Of a stretch of DNA of 64,000 bases, positions 17,227 to 25,453 are shown piece by piece. The DNA comes from Streptomyces cyanogenus (GTDB taxonomy: Bacteria > Actinomycetota > Actinomycetes > Streptomycetales > Streptomycetaceae), in NCBI RefSeq assembly GCF_017526105.1, contig NZ_CP071839.1, forward strand, positions 7,788,001-7,852,000. The letters are read 5' to 3'. The translations under genes and the position numbers were made by a program. Numbering within the stretch: position 1 is the stretch's first letter; the number at the start of each line of letters is the position of its first letter. The notes under the pieces were generated by a model, which did no database searches, was not told the DNA's origin, and saw nothing but the letters and a program-made list of their open reading frames with translations.

Positions 17227-18075
17227 TCAGCCCTCGTCGAAGAGCAGGTCTTCGATCGGACGGGTCAGCCGGACGGTGTGCCCATTGGTGACCGTGACGA
17301 CGTGGTGCAGGCCGACGAGGCGCTCGCCGGTGGACAGCACCGTCACCATGTCCTCCTTGCCGGCGAGGTAGGCCGGGAAGCAGGGGACCGGCATGCCCAG
17401 CTTGAGGTAGTCGACCAGACGCCGGAACAGCTTGGGCATGATCACGGCGTGGTCGGTGATGGTCGTCAGGTCGTCGACTTTGAAGCCGGTGGTGGTCACG
17501 TCCTGCGCCCACACGCCCTGGCGGGCCGCCCGGGCTTGCTGGGCGACGGCGGTGAGTTCCTGCCGCAGGTCGGCGAAGAGACCGGCGTAGAATGTCGGAT
17601 AGGCGAGGCCCAGGGCTGCCAGGTGGTGGTTGGCGGTCTGCCGCAGCAGAGGTACGTCCACGACCACCGCCGTACCGCTGGCCGCGGGAGGTGCGCCCCG
17701 GCCGGCGAAGGCCACGGCTCGGTTGTTGACGTCGCCGCCGCCGGTGAGGATCCAGCCGGGCACGGACTCGGGCGTCGAGGCGGTGACGTTCTCGTTCGGC
17801 TCGCGCCGTACGTCGTTGAAGCCGAGCCAGGTGAGCAGCTCCGCCGCGGCGGCGTGGGCCAGTTGCAGGGGCTGGTTCTCCCCGGCGTAGTGGGTCTCCA
17901 GAGCGTCGATGGCCTCCAGGCGGAGTGCCGCGTCACCGCTGCTGGAGGCGTTCACGGGGTGCTTGCCGCCGACGAGCTTCCACTCGTCGGGGTTGTCGGC
18001 GACGAAGTGGACGGTGTCTCCGTCCGGCTTTGTGTTTTTCAGGCGGTACTTGCCCTGGATGAGCAGCAGAGGCAT
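17227..18075 (-). CDS. SNase-like (thermonuclease-fold) domain protein
   Basis: About 282 residues starting MPLLLIQGKYRLKNTKPDGDTVHFV. The DGDTVHF segment and the later ALRLEAIDALETHY segment match the core of staphylococcal nuclease-like domains (usually DGDTxxxR...RLxGIDAPE); here the critical Arg and the APE proline region are altered, so nuclease activity is doubtful. The C-terminal half (helical, then VTVTNGHTVRLTRPIEDLL) resembles nothing I can name. A longer frame adds 14 residues upstream with no ribosome site. It heads a leftward operon whose two downstream genes are decayed. Confidence 0.65.
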   Translation of the reverse strand: MPLLLIQGKYRLKNTKPDGDTVHFVADNPDEWKLVGGKHPVNASSSGDAALRLEAIDALETHYAGENQPLQLAHAAAAELLTWLGFNDVRREPNENVTASTPESVPGWILTGGGDVNNRAVAFAGRGAPPAASGTAVVVDVPLLRQTANHHLAALGLAYPTFYAGLFADLRQELTAVAQQARAARQGVWAQDVTTTGFKVDDLTTITDHAVIMPKLFRRLVDYLKLGMPVPCFPAYLAGKEDMVTVLSTGERLVGLHHVVTVTNGHTVRLTRPIEDLLFDEG

Positions 18076-18120
18076 GGGGGCTCCAGCGGGGACGGGAGGG
18101 GAGCGGGCAGGGAGCACCGT

Positions 18121-18156
18121 CGTACGGACACCCGGGCGAGATTCGAACGTACGGAC
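18121..18156. promoter_or_regulatory. Direct repeat upstream of SNase-like gene
   Basis: CGTACGGAC occurs at 18121-18129 and again at 18148-18156, a 27-base spacing, about 45-80 bases before the leftward start at 18075. It could be a regulator-binding site. No regulator gene is adjacent. Confidence 0.3.
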
Positions 18157-18355
18157 ATAGTGCTCATAGCAGATAAAGGTATCGGCTTCGGTGGTGGATC
18201 CTCGGTGAGGCGCGCGGAGGCCGCGCAGATCCGGGCCGGGCGGCCCGGACAGCGCTGCGGCCCGCGTCGCGCACGCCCATTTCTCCCCAACGCCTCGTGT
18301 CCCAGCACCACTTACTGGGGAACCTGTTCCCGAAGTGACGGTTCAGGGGGAAGCC

Positions 18356-21300
18356 ATGGATCCGGCCAGTGTCAGTACGACCGCGCGTGTCGCCTCCTCG
18401 GTGGCACGTCCGATCATCGCCAGGCTCTTCGCCCGGGAGGGCCAGGGCGCGGGACTCGTCGACAAGCCCGTCCGGCTGTCGGGATGGGTGCGGTGGGGCG
18501 GTGAGAAGCAGGGCCTCGGCAGGCTCGACATGTGGAAGATCGCCAGGGAGCTGGTGAAGGCGGCCACCGAGGCGAACCCGTACGAGCCGCCGGTCGGCTC
18601 CGAGGAGCGCGAAGCGCTCGCCGACGCCCTCGCCGAGACCCTCGCCGCCCTCGGCGACCTCGACATGGACGACGTCCAGGCCGTGCGTCTGGGACACCGG
18701 GAGCTGGCGCGCAGCCTCGCCGCCGCCCGTCCGGACGCCACCCGCGACCTGTCGGGCGACGCGACCGCCCTGTACGACAGCCTCCTGGAACTCAGCTGCC
18801 TGCACATCCTGCACTTCTTCACCCAGCGCTCCACCTTCGTCGCCCACGCCCAGGTCGCCCAGACCCGGCTGCTCGACGAGACCCTGCGCCTGCTGGACGC
18901 CCTGGTGGACCGCATCCCGCGCCCGGGCAGCGCGGACGAGGCGTTCGAGGCGCGCTACCTCGCCCACATCGAGCGCAAGTACGGCAAGCTCAACATCTTC
19001 GGCCTCGACCTGAGCGGCCCCGGCCAGGCCCGCTGGCCCCTGGACGCCGCCTACCTGAACCTCGAACTGGCCTCGCACCGCGACGGAGGCTCCCCGTCCG
19101 CCAACCGCCGGCGCGTGGAGGAGGCGCTGTCCGGCTGCAACCGGGCCGTGCTGCGCGGCCTGGCGGGCTCGGGCAAGACGACGCTGATGCAGTGGCTGGC
19201 CGTCTGCGCCGCTCAGGACTCCTTCGGCGACGAACTGGCCGGCCTGCGCGGCCGTGTGCCGTTCATGCTGCCCCTGCGGGCGATGGCCAAGGAACCGGGA
19301 CTGCCCGACCCCGAGCGGTTCCTCGGCGCGGTCGGCAACATGCTGCACGGACTGCAGCCCGACAGCTGGGCCGACCGCGTGCTCAGCAGCGGCCGGGGCA
19401 TGCTGCTGATCGACGGCGTGGACGAGGTCTCCGAGAGCGAACGCCCCGTCGTCAGACGCTGGCTGCTGGACCTCGTCGACCTCTATCCGGAGGCGTTCTT
19501 CCTGGTCACCACCCGGCCGTCGGCCGTGGAGACCCACTGGCTGGCCGAGGTGGACTTCGCGGAGTTCAACCTCCTGCCGATGAACCGCCACGACGTCGAC
19601 CGCTTCGTGCACCGCTGGCACGACGCCGTCCTGACCGCGGTGGACGACCCCGAGGAACGCGTGGCCGTCGAGCGGTGCCGGGACGCCCTGCGCACGACCC
19701 TCCGGCAGAAGCACGACCTGTACCGGCTGGCCACCAACCCCCTGATGTGCGCGCTCATCTGCGCCCTGCACCGGGACCGGCTGACCCATCTGCCGGAGCG
19801 GCGCATGGAGCTGTACGCCGCGGCGCTCAGCATGCTCCTCGTCCGCCGCGACAAGGAGCGCGAGATCCCGGTACCGGAGGGCCTGGTGCCCACCGAGGAA
19901 GCGCAGGTCCAGCTGCTCCAGCGGATCGCGTACTGGCTGATCCGCAACGGCCGGTCGGAAGCCGCCCAGACCACCGCCGTACGGATCATCCGGGAGAAGC
20001 TCCCGGCCATGCCGGCGCTCGCCTCGCCCGACCGTGCCGAGGACGTCTTCCGCTACCTGCTGCTGCGCAGCGGACTGCTGCGCGAGCCGTCCGTCGGCAT
20101 GGTGGACTTCATCCACCGCACCTTCCAGGACTACCTCGGCGCGAAGGCCGCGGTGGAGGCGGAGGACCTCGGACTGCTGGCCGAGTCCGGACGCGACGAC
20201 CAGTGGGACGACGTCATCCGGCTGGCGATCGGGCATGCCCGGGACGGCGAACGCGCCTACCTGCTGCGCCGGCTGATCGAGCTGGGCGACCAGGCCTCCG
20301 ACCCGCAGCTGCGCCGCCGCTACCATCTGCTGGCCGCCGCCGCCCTGGAACACGCCACGACCCTCGACCCGGCCGTACGCGCCGCGGTGTCCTTGCGCGC
20401 GTCGGCCCTGATTCCCCCCGACACGCCCGCGGACGCCGAACAGCTCGCGACGGCCGGCGACATCGTCCTCGACCTGCTGCCCGGTCCGACGGACCTGAAC
20501 GCCGAGCAGGCGCGGGCGACGGTGATGACGATCGCGCGGATCGGCGGCGAGGTGGCCCTGCACCAGCTGGCCGCCTTCCAGCGGGTGCCCGTTCGCGAGG
20601 TACGGCAGGAAGTGGCCCTGTCGTGGCCGTACTTCGACGCCCAGTCCTTCGCCGAGGAGGTCCTGTCCGGACTCCCGGCGGACGACATCGTGCTATTCCT
20701 CTCCAGCCCGGAGCAGGCGGCCGGCGTCCATCTCCTCAACCGCGCGCCGCACCTGTCCCTGCGAGGCCAGCTGCTGACGTCCGACCTCGTCGCGGTACTG
20801 GCCGGCCTGGAGGTCAGCTCCCTCGTCGTCGAGGCGTCCAGCGCGGTGTCCATCGGCCTGCCCTCCCTCGCCCCGCTGGGATCGCTGCGCCGCCTCGTCG
20901 TCGAGTCGTGCGACGTCGTCACCAACCTGGAGATCCTGGCCGAGTGCCGGGCCGAAGAACTCGTTCTGCACCGGCTGCCCCGGCCCGCCGGCCTCGCCTT
21001 CCTCGAACGCGCCCCGAACCTGAGGTCGCTGACCCTGTCCTCGGAGTACGGCGTACCCCTGCCCGCCGTGCCCCTGCCGCGGGTCGGGGCGCTCGAGGCG
21101 GACGGTGTGCTGACGGGCGAACCGCTCCCGGACCTCGCCGCCGCGTTCCCCGGCCTGTCCTCGCTGAAGCTGCGTCTGACCTGCCAGAGCTACCAGTCCG
21201 CCGTCGACCTGTCCCCGCTGGCCGCGGTACGGCGGGGGCAGATCGAGGTCACCCTGGTGGGCGCGGGCAAGGTCCACGGTCTGGACTGCCTGCCCGCCGA

Positions 21301-21382
21301 CCGGGTCACCGTGCGGCACGAGGGGCGCACGGGGCCTCACGGCCGAACCCGGCTGGGCCTGCTGCGCCGGCGGCGGCCCTGA
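18356..21382 (+). CDS. NACHT-domain STAND ATPase (bNACHT-like, putative antiphage)
   Basis: A 1008-residue protein. Residues 1 to about 230 are a helical N-terminal domain resembling the NACHT N-terminal helical regions common in Streptomyces. The NTPase follows with Walker A GLAGSGKTT near 268-276 and Walker B MLLIDGVDE near 350, then a winged-helix/helical region (PLMCALICALHRDR, FIHRTFQDYLGAKA). The C-terminus has degenerate leucine-rich or ARM-like repeats (SLAPLGSLRRLVVESC, APNLRSLTLSS), the usual sensor part. Bacterial NACHT proteins of this form defend against phages by sensing and abortive responses. ATG at 18356 is preceded by AGGGGG. It stands alone, with no separate effector, so any toxic action must lie in the N-terminal domain or be indirect. 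Confidence 0.87.
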   Translation: MDPASVSTTARVASSVARPIIARLFAREGQGAGLVDKPVRLSGWVRWGGEKQGLGRLDMWKIARELVKAATEANPYEPPVGSEEREALADALAETLAALGDLDMDDVQAVRLGHRELARSLAAARPDATRDLSGDATALYDSLLELSCLHILHFFTQRSTFVAHAQVAQTRLLDETLRLLDALVDRIPRPGSADEAFEARYLAHIERKYGKLNIFGLDLSGPGQARWPLDAAYLNLELASHRDGGSPSANRRRVEEALSGCNRAVLRGLAGSGKTTLMQWLAVCAAQDSFGDELAGLRGRVPFMLPLRAMAKEPGLPDPERFLGAVGNMLHGLQPDSWADRVLSSGRGMLLIDGVDEVSESERPVVRRWLLDLVDLYPEAFFLVTTRPSAVETHWLAEVDFAEFNLLPMNRHDVDRFVHRWHDAVLTAVDDPEERVAVERCRDALRTTLRQKHDLYRLATNPLMCALICALHRDRLTHLPERRMELYAAALSMLLVRRDKEREIPVPEGLVPTEEAQVQLLQRIAYWLIRNGRSEAAQTTAVRIIREKLPAMPALASPDRAEDVFRYLLLRSGLLREPSVGMVDFIHRTFQDYLGAKAAVEAEDLGLLAESGRDDQWDDVIRLAIGHARDGERAYLLRRLIELGDQASDPQLRRRYHLLAAAALEHATTLDPAVRAAVSLRASALIPPDTPADAEQLATAGDIVLDLLPGPTDLNAEQARATVMTIARIGGEVALHQLAAFQRVPVREVRQEVALSWPYFDAQSFAEEVLSGLPADDIVLFLSSPEQAAGVHLLNRAPHLSLRGQLLTSDLVAVLAGLEVSSLVVEASSAVSIGLPSLAPLGSLRRLVVESCDVVTNLEILAECRAEELVLHRLPRPAGLAFLERAPNLRSLTLSSEYGVPLPAVPLPRVGALEADGVLTGEPLPDLAAAFPGLSSLKLRLTCQSYQSAVDLSPLAAVRRGQIEVTLVGAGKVHGLDCLPADRVTVRHEGRTGPHGRTRLGLLRRRRP

Positions 21383-21767
21383 GCCCGATCATCCTCGGGT
21401 CGGCGAGGCTGCTATGTTGCCGCGCTCGTTCGGTCCTCGGGATCTTGGATGAACTTCAGGGGGCCTCCACCTGCGGGGTGCGTCGGCCGCCTCTGACCAC
21501 CCTCCAGACTGCCCGAGTGACGGTCATCACGGATGCCCTTGAGGGGGTGCTGCGTAGGCTTGAGCCGTCCTCTCCGCGGGGGACGGGAGAGCGGGCGAAG
21601 CCCTCCTCCAGTCGCCTGGCGAGGCGTCAGAAAAGTCAGCAAGTGGTCAGCGTGAGTCCTGAAAAACCTGGGGAAAGCTGCCCGAACGTGCGACTCGTTG
21701 TAGGGTGTGGAAACAGCCCTTGACCTGCAAAAACGCAGGCAGGGAGCCTACTTGTGGGAGTGCCCCG
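21383..21767. other. Intergenic region upstream of panD
   Basis: No credible gene is seen in these 385 bases. A short hairpin with a 5-bp stem (21724-21739) precedes the panD ribosome site GGGAG. The promoter for panD must lie here, but no clear hexamers can be assigned. Confidence 0.4.
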
Positions 21768-22187
21768 ATGTTGCGTACCATGTTCAAGTCCAAGATCCAC
21801 CGTGCCACCGTCACCCAGGCCGACCTGCACTACGTGGGATCGGTGACCATCGACGCCGAGCTGCTCGACGCGGCCGACCTGCTGCCCGGGGAACTGGTCC
21901 ACATCGTCGACGTGACCAACGGGGCCCGGCTCGAGACGTACGTCATCGAGGGGGAGCGCGGGTCCGGGGTCATCGGGATCAACGGGGCCGCTGCCCATCT
22001 GGTGCAGCCCGGTGATCTGGTGATCATCATCAGTTACGCTCAGGTCACCGACGCGGAGGCGCGCGAGCTGCGGCCCCGGGTCGTGCATGTCGACGCCGGC
22101 AACCGGATCGTGTCCCTCGGCGCCGACCCGTCCGAGCCGGTGCCCGGTTCGGACCAGCAGCGCAGCCCGCAGGCCGTGGGGGCCTGA
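21768..22187 (+). CDS. panD: Aspartate 1-decarboxylase proenzyme
   Basis: Makes beta-alanine from aspartate for pantothenate and coenzyme A. The protein is 139 residues, and the self-cleavage site Gly24-Ser25 in YVGSVTID, which yields the pyruvoyl group, is intact, as are the YVIEGERGSG and INGAAA blocks. Start ATG has GGGAG seven bases upstream; the family N-terminus MLRTMFKSKIHRATVT supports it over the longer open frame. It is a stand-alone gene here, a housekeeping function that can also feed beta-alanine to secondary metabolism. Confidence 0.96.
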   Translation: MLRTMFKSKIHRATVTQADLHYVGSVTIDAELLDAADLLPGELVHIVDVTNGARLETYVIEGERGSGVIGINGAAAHLVQPGDLVIIISYAQVTDAEARELRPRVVHVDAGNRIVSLGADPSEPVPGSDQQRSPQAVGA

Positions 22188-22227
22188 CCGGCGGACCGAG
22201 GACCGCGGACCAGGAGCGTGCGTGCCC

Positions 22228-22520
22228 ATGGGCGGGACCGAGATCCGCGACGACCGGGGGCGGGCCGCTTGGAGGCCGTCGGAGACGGTGAAGTCGTCGG
22301 CCGCATCGACTTCGTGCCGGAGTCGCCCGCGCGCGCCCTGGTCCCCGTCCACACGATCGTCGAGCCTGACCACGCGGGGAAGGGAATCGGCGGTTCCCTC
22401 GCCCGCGAGCCGTACGCCCTCGCCGAGCGCGAGGGCGTCCCGGTGGCGCCCCTGTGCCCGTACGTCGTGAAGTGGGCCGAACGCCACGCCGAGCCGGCCC
22501 CGCCGGCCGGCCCGACCCTG
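22228..22520 (+). pseudogene. GNAT acetyltransferase (YjdJ-like), frameshifted
   Basis: The expected start MGGTEIRDDRGR lies in one frame from 22228, whereas the conserved body RLEAVGDGEVVGRIDFV, VHTIVEPDHAGKGIGGSLA and PLCPYVVKWAERH lies in another, so a one-base change near 22262 breaks the gene. The acetyl-CoA loop GKGIGG is recognisable. The open frame then runs on for ~80 unlike residues instead of ending after the WAERHPE region. It could be a true pseudogene or a sequence error; a GTG at 22218 could drive the second frame with an altered N-terminus. Confidence 0.5.
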
Positions 22521-22753
22521 CAGTCGGCCGCGAAGAACCGGCTACGCGCCCCCCGGGCCGGTTCTGAGTGGTCGGCGGTCCCGGAGGGGCCCCGCTGCCC
22601 GACCCCGGGCGCGTCCCGGAGGCCGGTCCCGTGCTCGCGGCTGCCACCCACCTGGACCCCTCCGGTGCTGCCCTCGGGTGAGTGGCCGCGCGGGCGAAGG
22701 GTAGGCGGGGGAGTAGTCCAGAGGCGACGTGCCGTGACTGCCCGGAGGACACC

Positions 22754-23011
22754 ATGACGAACCCGCACCCCGACCCGGTCCCGCCGGGCCCGACACCGGG
22801 TCCGGGCCCGACACCGACCCCGCCCGATCCGTACCCCAGCCCGGTCCCGCCGCCGGAGCCGGCTCCGCAGCCCACCCCGCCCGCGCCGGGTCCGAACCCG
22901 ACCCCGCCTCCGGCCCCGCCCCACCCGGGCCCCCCGGAGCCGTCCCCGTCCCCGATCCCGCCGGGCCCCGAGCCCGTACCCAACCCGGAACCGGGCCCAC
23001 CGCTCACCTGA
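22754..23011 (+). CDS. Proline-rich small protein (85 aa)
   Basis: The ORF begins MTNPHPDPVPPGPTPGPGP and continues as a near-unbroken run of PxP and PPxP units with Gly, Glu and Asn. It has a good GGAGGAC ribosome site. There is no signal peptide or membrane segment. Proline makes up about half of the residues, implying an extended polyproline conformation. I recognise no family. Its 3' end, including the stop, is repeated imperfectly in the tandem repeats that follow, so the gene may have been longer or be evolving by repeat slippage. Codon bias alone cannot prove it is expressed. Confidence 0.5.
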   Translation: MTNPHPDPVPPGPTPGPGPTPTPPDPYPSPVPPPEPAPQPTPPAPGPNPTPPPAPPHPGPPEPSPSPIPPGPEPVPNPEPGPPLT

Positions 23012-23740
23012 GACACGGAACCGCGTCGAGGGGCACGCCCCGCCGGCGCCCGACCGGGAGGCCGGACCGTGCCTGGGACAGGGGGTCACCCGGAGGGGCG
23101 CATGCCCCGTGCCCGGTCCGGAACCGGATTCGCCTCTCACCGGCCCGTACCAACTCGAACCGGGCCCGCCCCGCGCCTGAGACACGGGACGGCGTCGTCG
23201 GGCACGCCCCGTCGGCGTCCGACCGGGAGGCCGGGCCTCTCCTTCCGTGCCTGGGACACGGGGTCACGCGGAGGGGCGCCCAGCCGCGCACACCCGGTGC
23301 CGGGCGCGGAACCGGATCCGCCTCTCACCGGCCCGTACCAACTCGGAACCGGGCCCGCCCCGCGCCTGGGACACGGAGCCGCGTCGTCGGGCACGCCCCG
23401 TCGGCGTCTGACCGGGAGGCCGGGCCTCTCCTTCCGTGCCTGGGACAGGGGTCACCCGCAGGGGCGCCCAGCCGCGCACACCCGGTGCCGGGTGCGGAAC
23501 CGGATCCGCCTCTCACCGGCCCGTACCAACTCGGAACCGGACCCGCCCCGCGCCTGAGACACGGGATCTCCCGGAGGGGCGCCCAGCCGCGCACACCCCG
23601 TGCCCGGTGCGGAACCCGTGCCGCCCCTCACGAAGGCCGTGCCCGCCCCGGCCCCTCGGTCGGAGAACGCCCCGGACACGCCGAGGGGCGCGGGGAGCCG
23701 CATGTCGTATGCAGCCCGTGCCCGCGCCCCGGTCGTCCGT
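23007..23740. repeat. Tandem repeat array, about 170-190 bp units, ~3.5 copies
   Basis: The marker CCTGAGACACGG (or CCTGGGACACGG) recurs at 23007, 23176, 23365 and 23553, and each unit also carries GGGCACGCCCCG, GACCGGGAGGCCGG, TCTCACCGGCCCGTACCAACTC and GCCCGCCCCGCG-like blocks in the same order. Units 2 and 3 are the closest to each other; the fourth is truncated. No gene is convincing across it; the frames that stay open do so because of repeat composition. It separates the proline-rich gene from the converging gnd gene. Confidence 0.85.
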
Positions 23741-23741
23741 G

Positions 23742-25181
23742 CTACGCGGACACCTCGGACCGGTCCCCGCCCCACAGCGTGTGGAACGAGCCGTCCCGGT
23801 CCACCCGCCGGTACGTGTGCGCGCCGAAGAAGTCCCGCTGCCCCTGCGTCAGCGCCGCCGGCAGCCGCGGGGCCCGCAGCGCGTCGTAGTACGCCAGCGC
23901 CGCGGCGAAGCCGGGCGTCGGCACGCCCTGCCGGGTCGCGGCGATCAGCACCTCGCGCCAGTCGTCCTGCGCGTCGGCGATCTCCCGCGCGAACGTCTCG
24001 TCGGACAGCAGGCTGGGCAGCCCGGCCCGGGCGTCGTACGCGGCGCGGATGCGGTCCAGGAAGGCCGCACGGATGATGCAGCCGCCGCGCCAGATCGCGG
24101 AGACCGCACCGAGGTCGATGTCCCAGCCGTACTCCTCGCTGCCGGCCGCGATCTCGTGGAAGCCCTGCGTGTACGACACGATCTTGGACGCGTACAGCGC
24201 CTGCTCCACCCGGTCGGCGAAGGCCGCCGCCTCCGCCTCGCCCAGCGGCGACGCCTGCGGCCCGGCCAGCCCCCGGGAGGCCTCCCGCAGGGCCGCGTGG
24301 CCCGACAGGGAGCGGGCGAAGACCGCCTCGGCGATGCCGGACACCGGAACCCCCAGGTCCAGCGCGATCTGCACCGTCCAGCGGCCGGTGCCCTTCTGCT
24401 CGGCCTGGTCCACCACCACGTCCACGAACGGCTTGCCGGTGGCCTCGTCCACATGGGACAGCACCTCGGCGGTGATCTCGATCAGGTACGAGTCCAGCCG
24501 GCCGGTGTTCCAGGTGCGGAAGATGTCCGCGATCTGCGCGGGCGTGTACCCGGCGACATCCCGCAGCAGCTGGTACGCCTCGCCGATCAGCTGCATGTCG
24601 GCGTACTCGATGCCGTTGTGCACCATCTTCACGAAGTGACCGGCGCCGTCCGGGCCGACGTGCGTGACGCACGGGGCGCCGTCCGCGGCCTTCGCGGAGA
24701 TCTTCTCCAGCATCGGGCCCAGCGAGTCGTACGACTCCTTCGGACCGCCCGGCATGATGCTCGGCCCGTGCAGCGCGCCCTCCTCGCCGCCGGAGACGCC
24801 CATGCCGACGAAGTGGATGCCCTGCTCGCGCAGCGCCTTCTCCCGGCGCCGGGTGTCCGCGAAGTGCGCGTTGCCACCGTCGATGATCATGTCACCGGGC
24901 TCCAGCAGCGGGGCGAACTCCTCGATCACCGCGTCCGTCGGCTGACCGGCCTTGACCATGATGACCAGACGGCGCGGCCGCTCCAGGGCGGCCACGAACT
25001 CCTCGGCGGTCTCGGCCGCGACGAAGTCGCCCTCGTGCCCGAACTCCTCCACCAGCGCCTTCGTCCGCGACGCCGTACGGTTGTGCACGGCGACCGTGTA
25101 GCCGTTGCGCGCGAAGTTCCGGGCGAGATTGCGGCCCATGACCGCGAGGCCCGTGACACCGATCTGCGCTGAAGTGCTCAT
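23742..25181 (-). CDS. gnd: 6-phosphogluconate dehydrogenase, NADP-dependent
   Basis: Pentose phosphate enzyme making ribulose 5-phosphate, CO2 and NADPH. The 479-residue protein has the GVTGLAVMGRNLA cofactor loop at the start (usual GxAVMG form), HNRT for NADP binding, the GGNAHFADT and GMGVSGGEEGA substrate blocks, and the catalytic Lys/Asn in GHFVKMVHNGIEY. Length matches the long, homodimeric class. It is transcribed leftward into the repeat array and diverges from the Rpf/M23 gene; its start ATG follows a GGAGCAG stretch. Confidence 0.97.
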   Translation of the reverse strand: MSTSAQIGVTGLAVMGRNLARNFARNGYTVAVHNRTASRTKALVEEFGHEGDFVAAETAEEFVAALERPRRLVIMVKAGQPTDAVIEEFAPLLEPGDMIIDGGNAHFADTRRREKALREQGIHFVGMGVSGGEEGALHGPSIMPGGPKESYDSLGPMLEKISAKAADGAPCVTHVGPDGAGHFVKMVHNGIEYADMQLIGEAYQLLRDVAGYTPAQIADIFRTWNTGRLDSYLIEITAEVLSHVDEATGKPFVDVVVDQAEQKGTGRWTVQIALDLGVPVSGIAEAVFARSLSGHAALREASRGLAGPQASPLGEAEAAAFADRVEQALYASKIVSYTQGFHEIAAGSEEYGWDIDLGAVSAIWRGGCIIRAAFLDRIRAAYDARAGLPSLLSDETFAREIADAQDDWREVLIAATRQGVPTPGFAAALAYYDALRAPRLPAALTQGQRDFFGAHTYRRVDRDGSFHTLWGGDRSEVSA

Positions 25182-25453
25182 ACCGCCTGCTCCCTGGTTG
25201 CCTCGTGTACTACGGCTCCGTCAGTACGGGTCCTCGCCCATCCTGACGTGCCGCTTCGGCGAGCGCACATCCGACCCGCCACGCATGTGTACGCGGCGGG
25301 GCGGCCTTTCGCCTCAGCCACCGGCCCGCCGGCTCAAGGAGGGGCCGTTCTTGGCCATTTGGACCGGACGGGAGGCCGATTTACCGTCTTGTCATGGCCT
25401 GTTCGCGGCGCTTACTTTTGCCGCTCCTGACGCATGCCGAGGGGATTTCGGAC

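Noticed and set aside
18121..18175. tRNA-like GTTCGAATC segment on the minus strand
   Set aside because: The flanking bases do not form a T-arm stem or an acceptor stem; it is part of the upstream region of the SNase-like gene.
25182..25453. c-di-AMP (ydaO) riboswitch ahead of the Rpf/LysM/M23 gene
   Set aside because: Streptomyces rpf genes often have one, but I could not recognise the conserved core sequences here.
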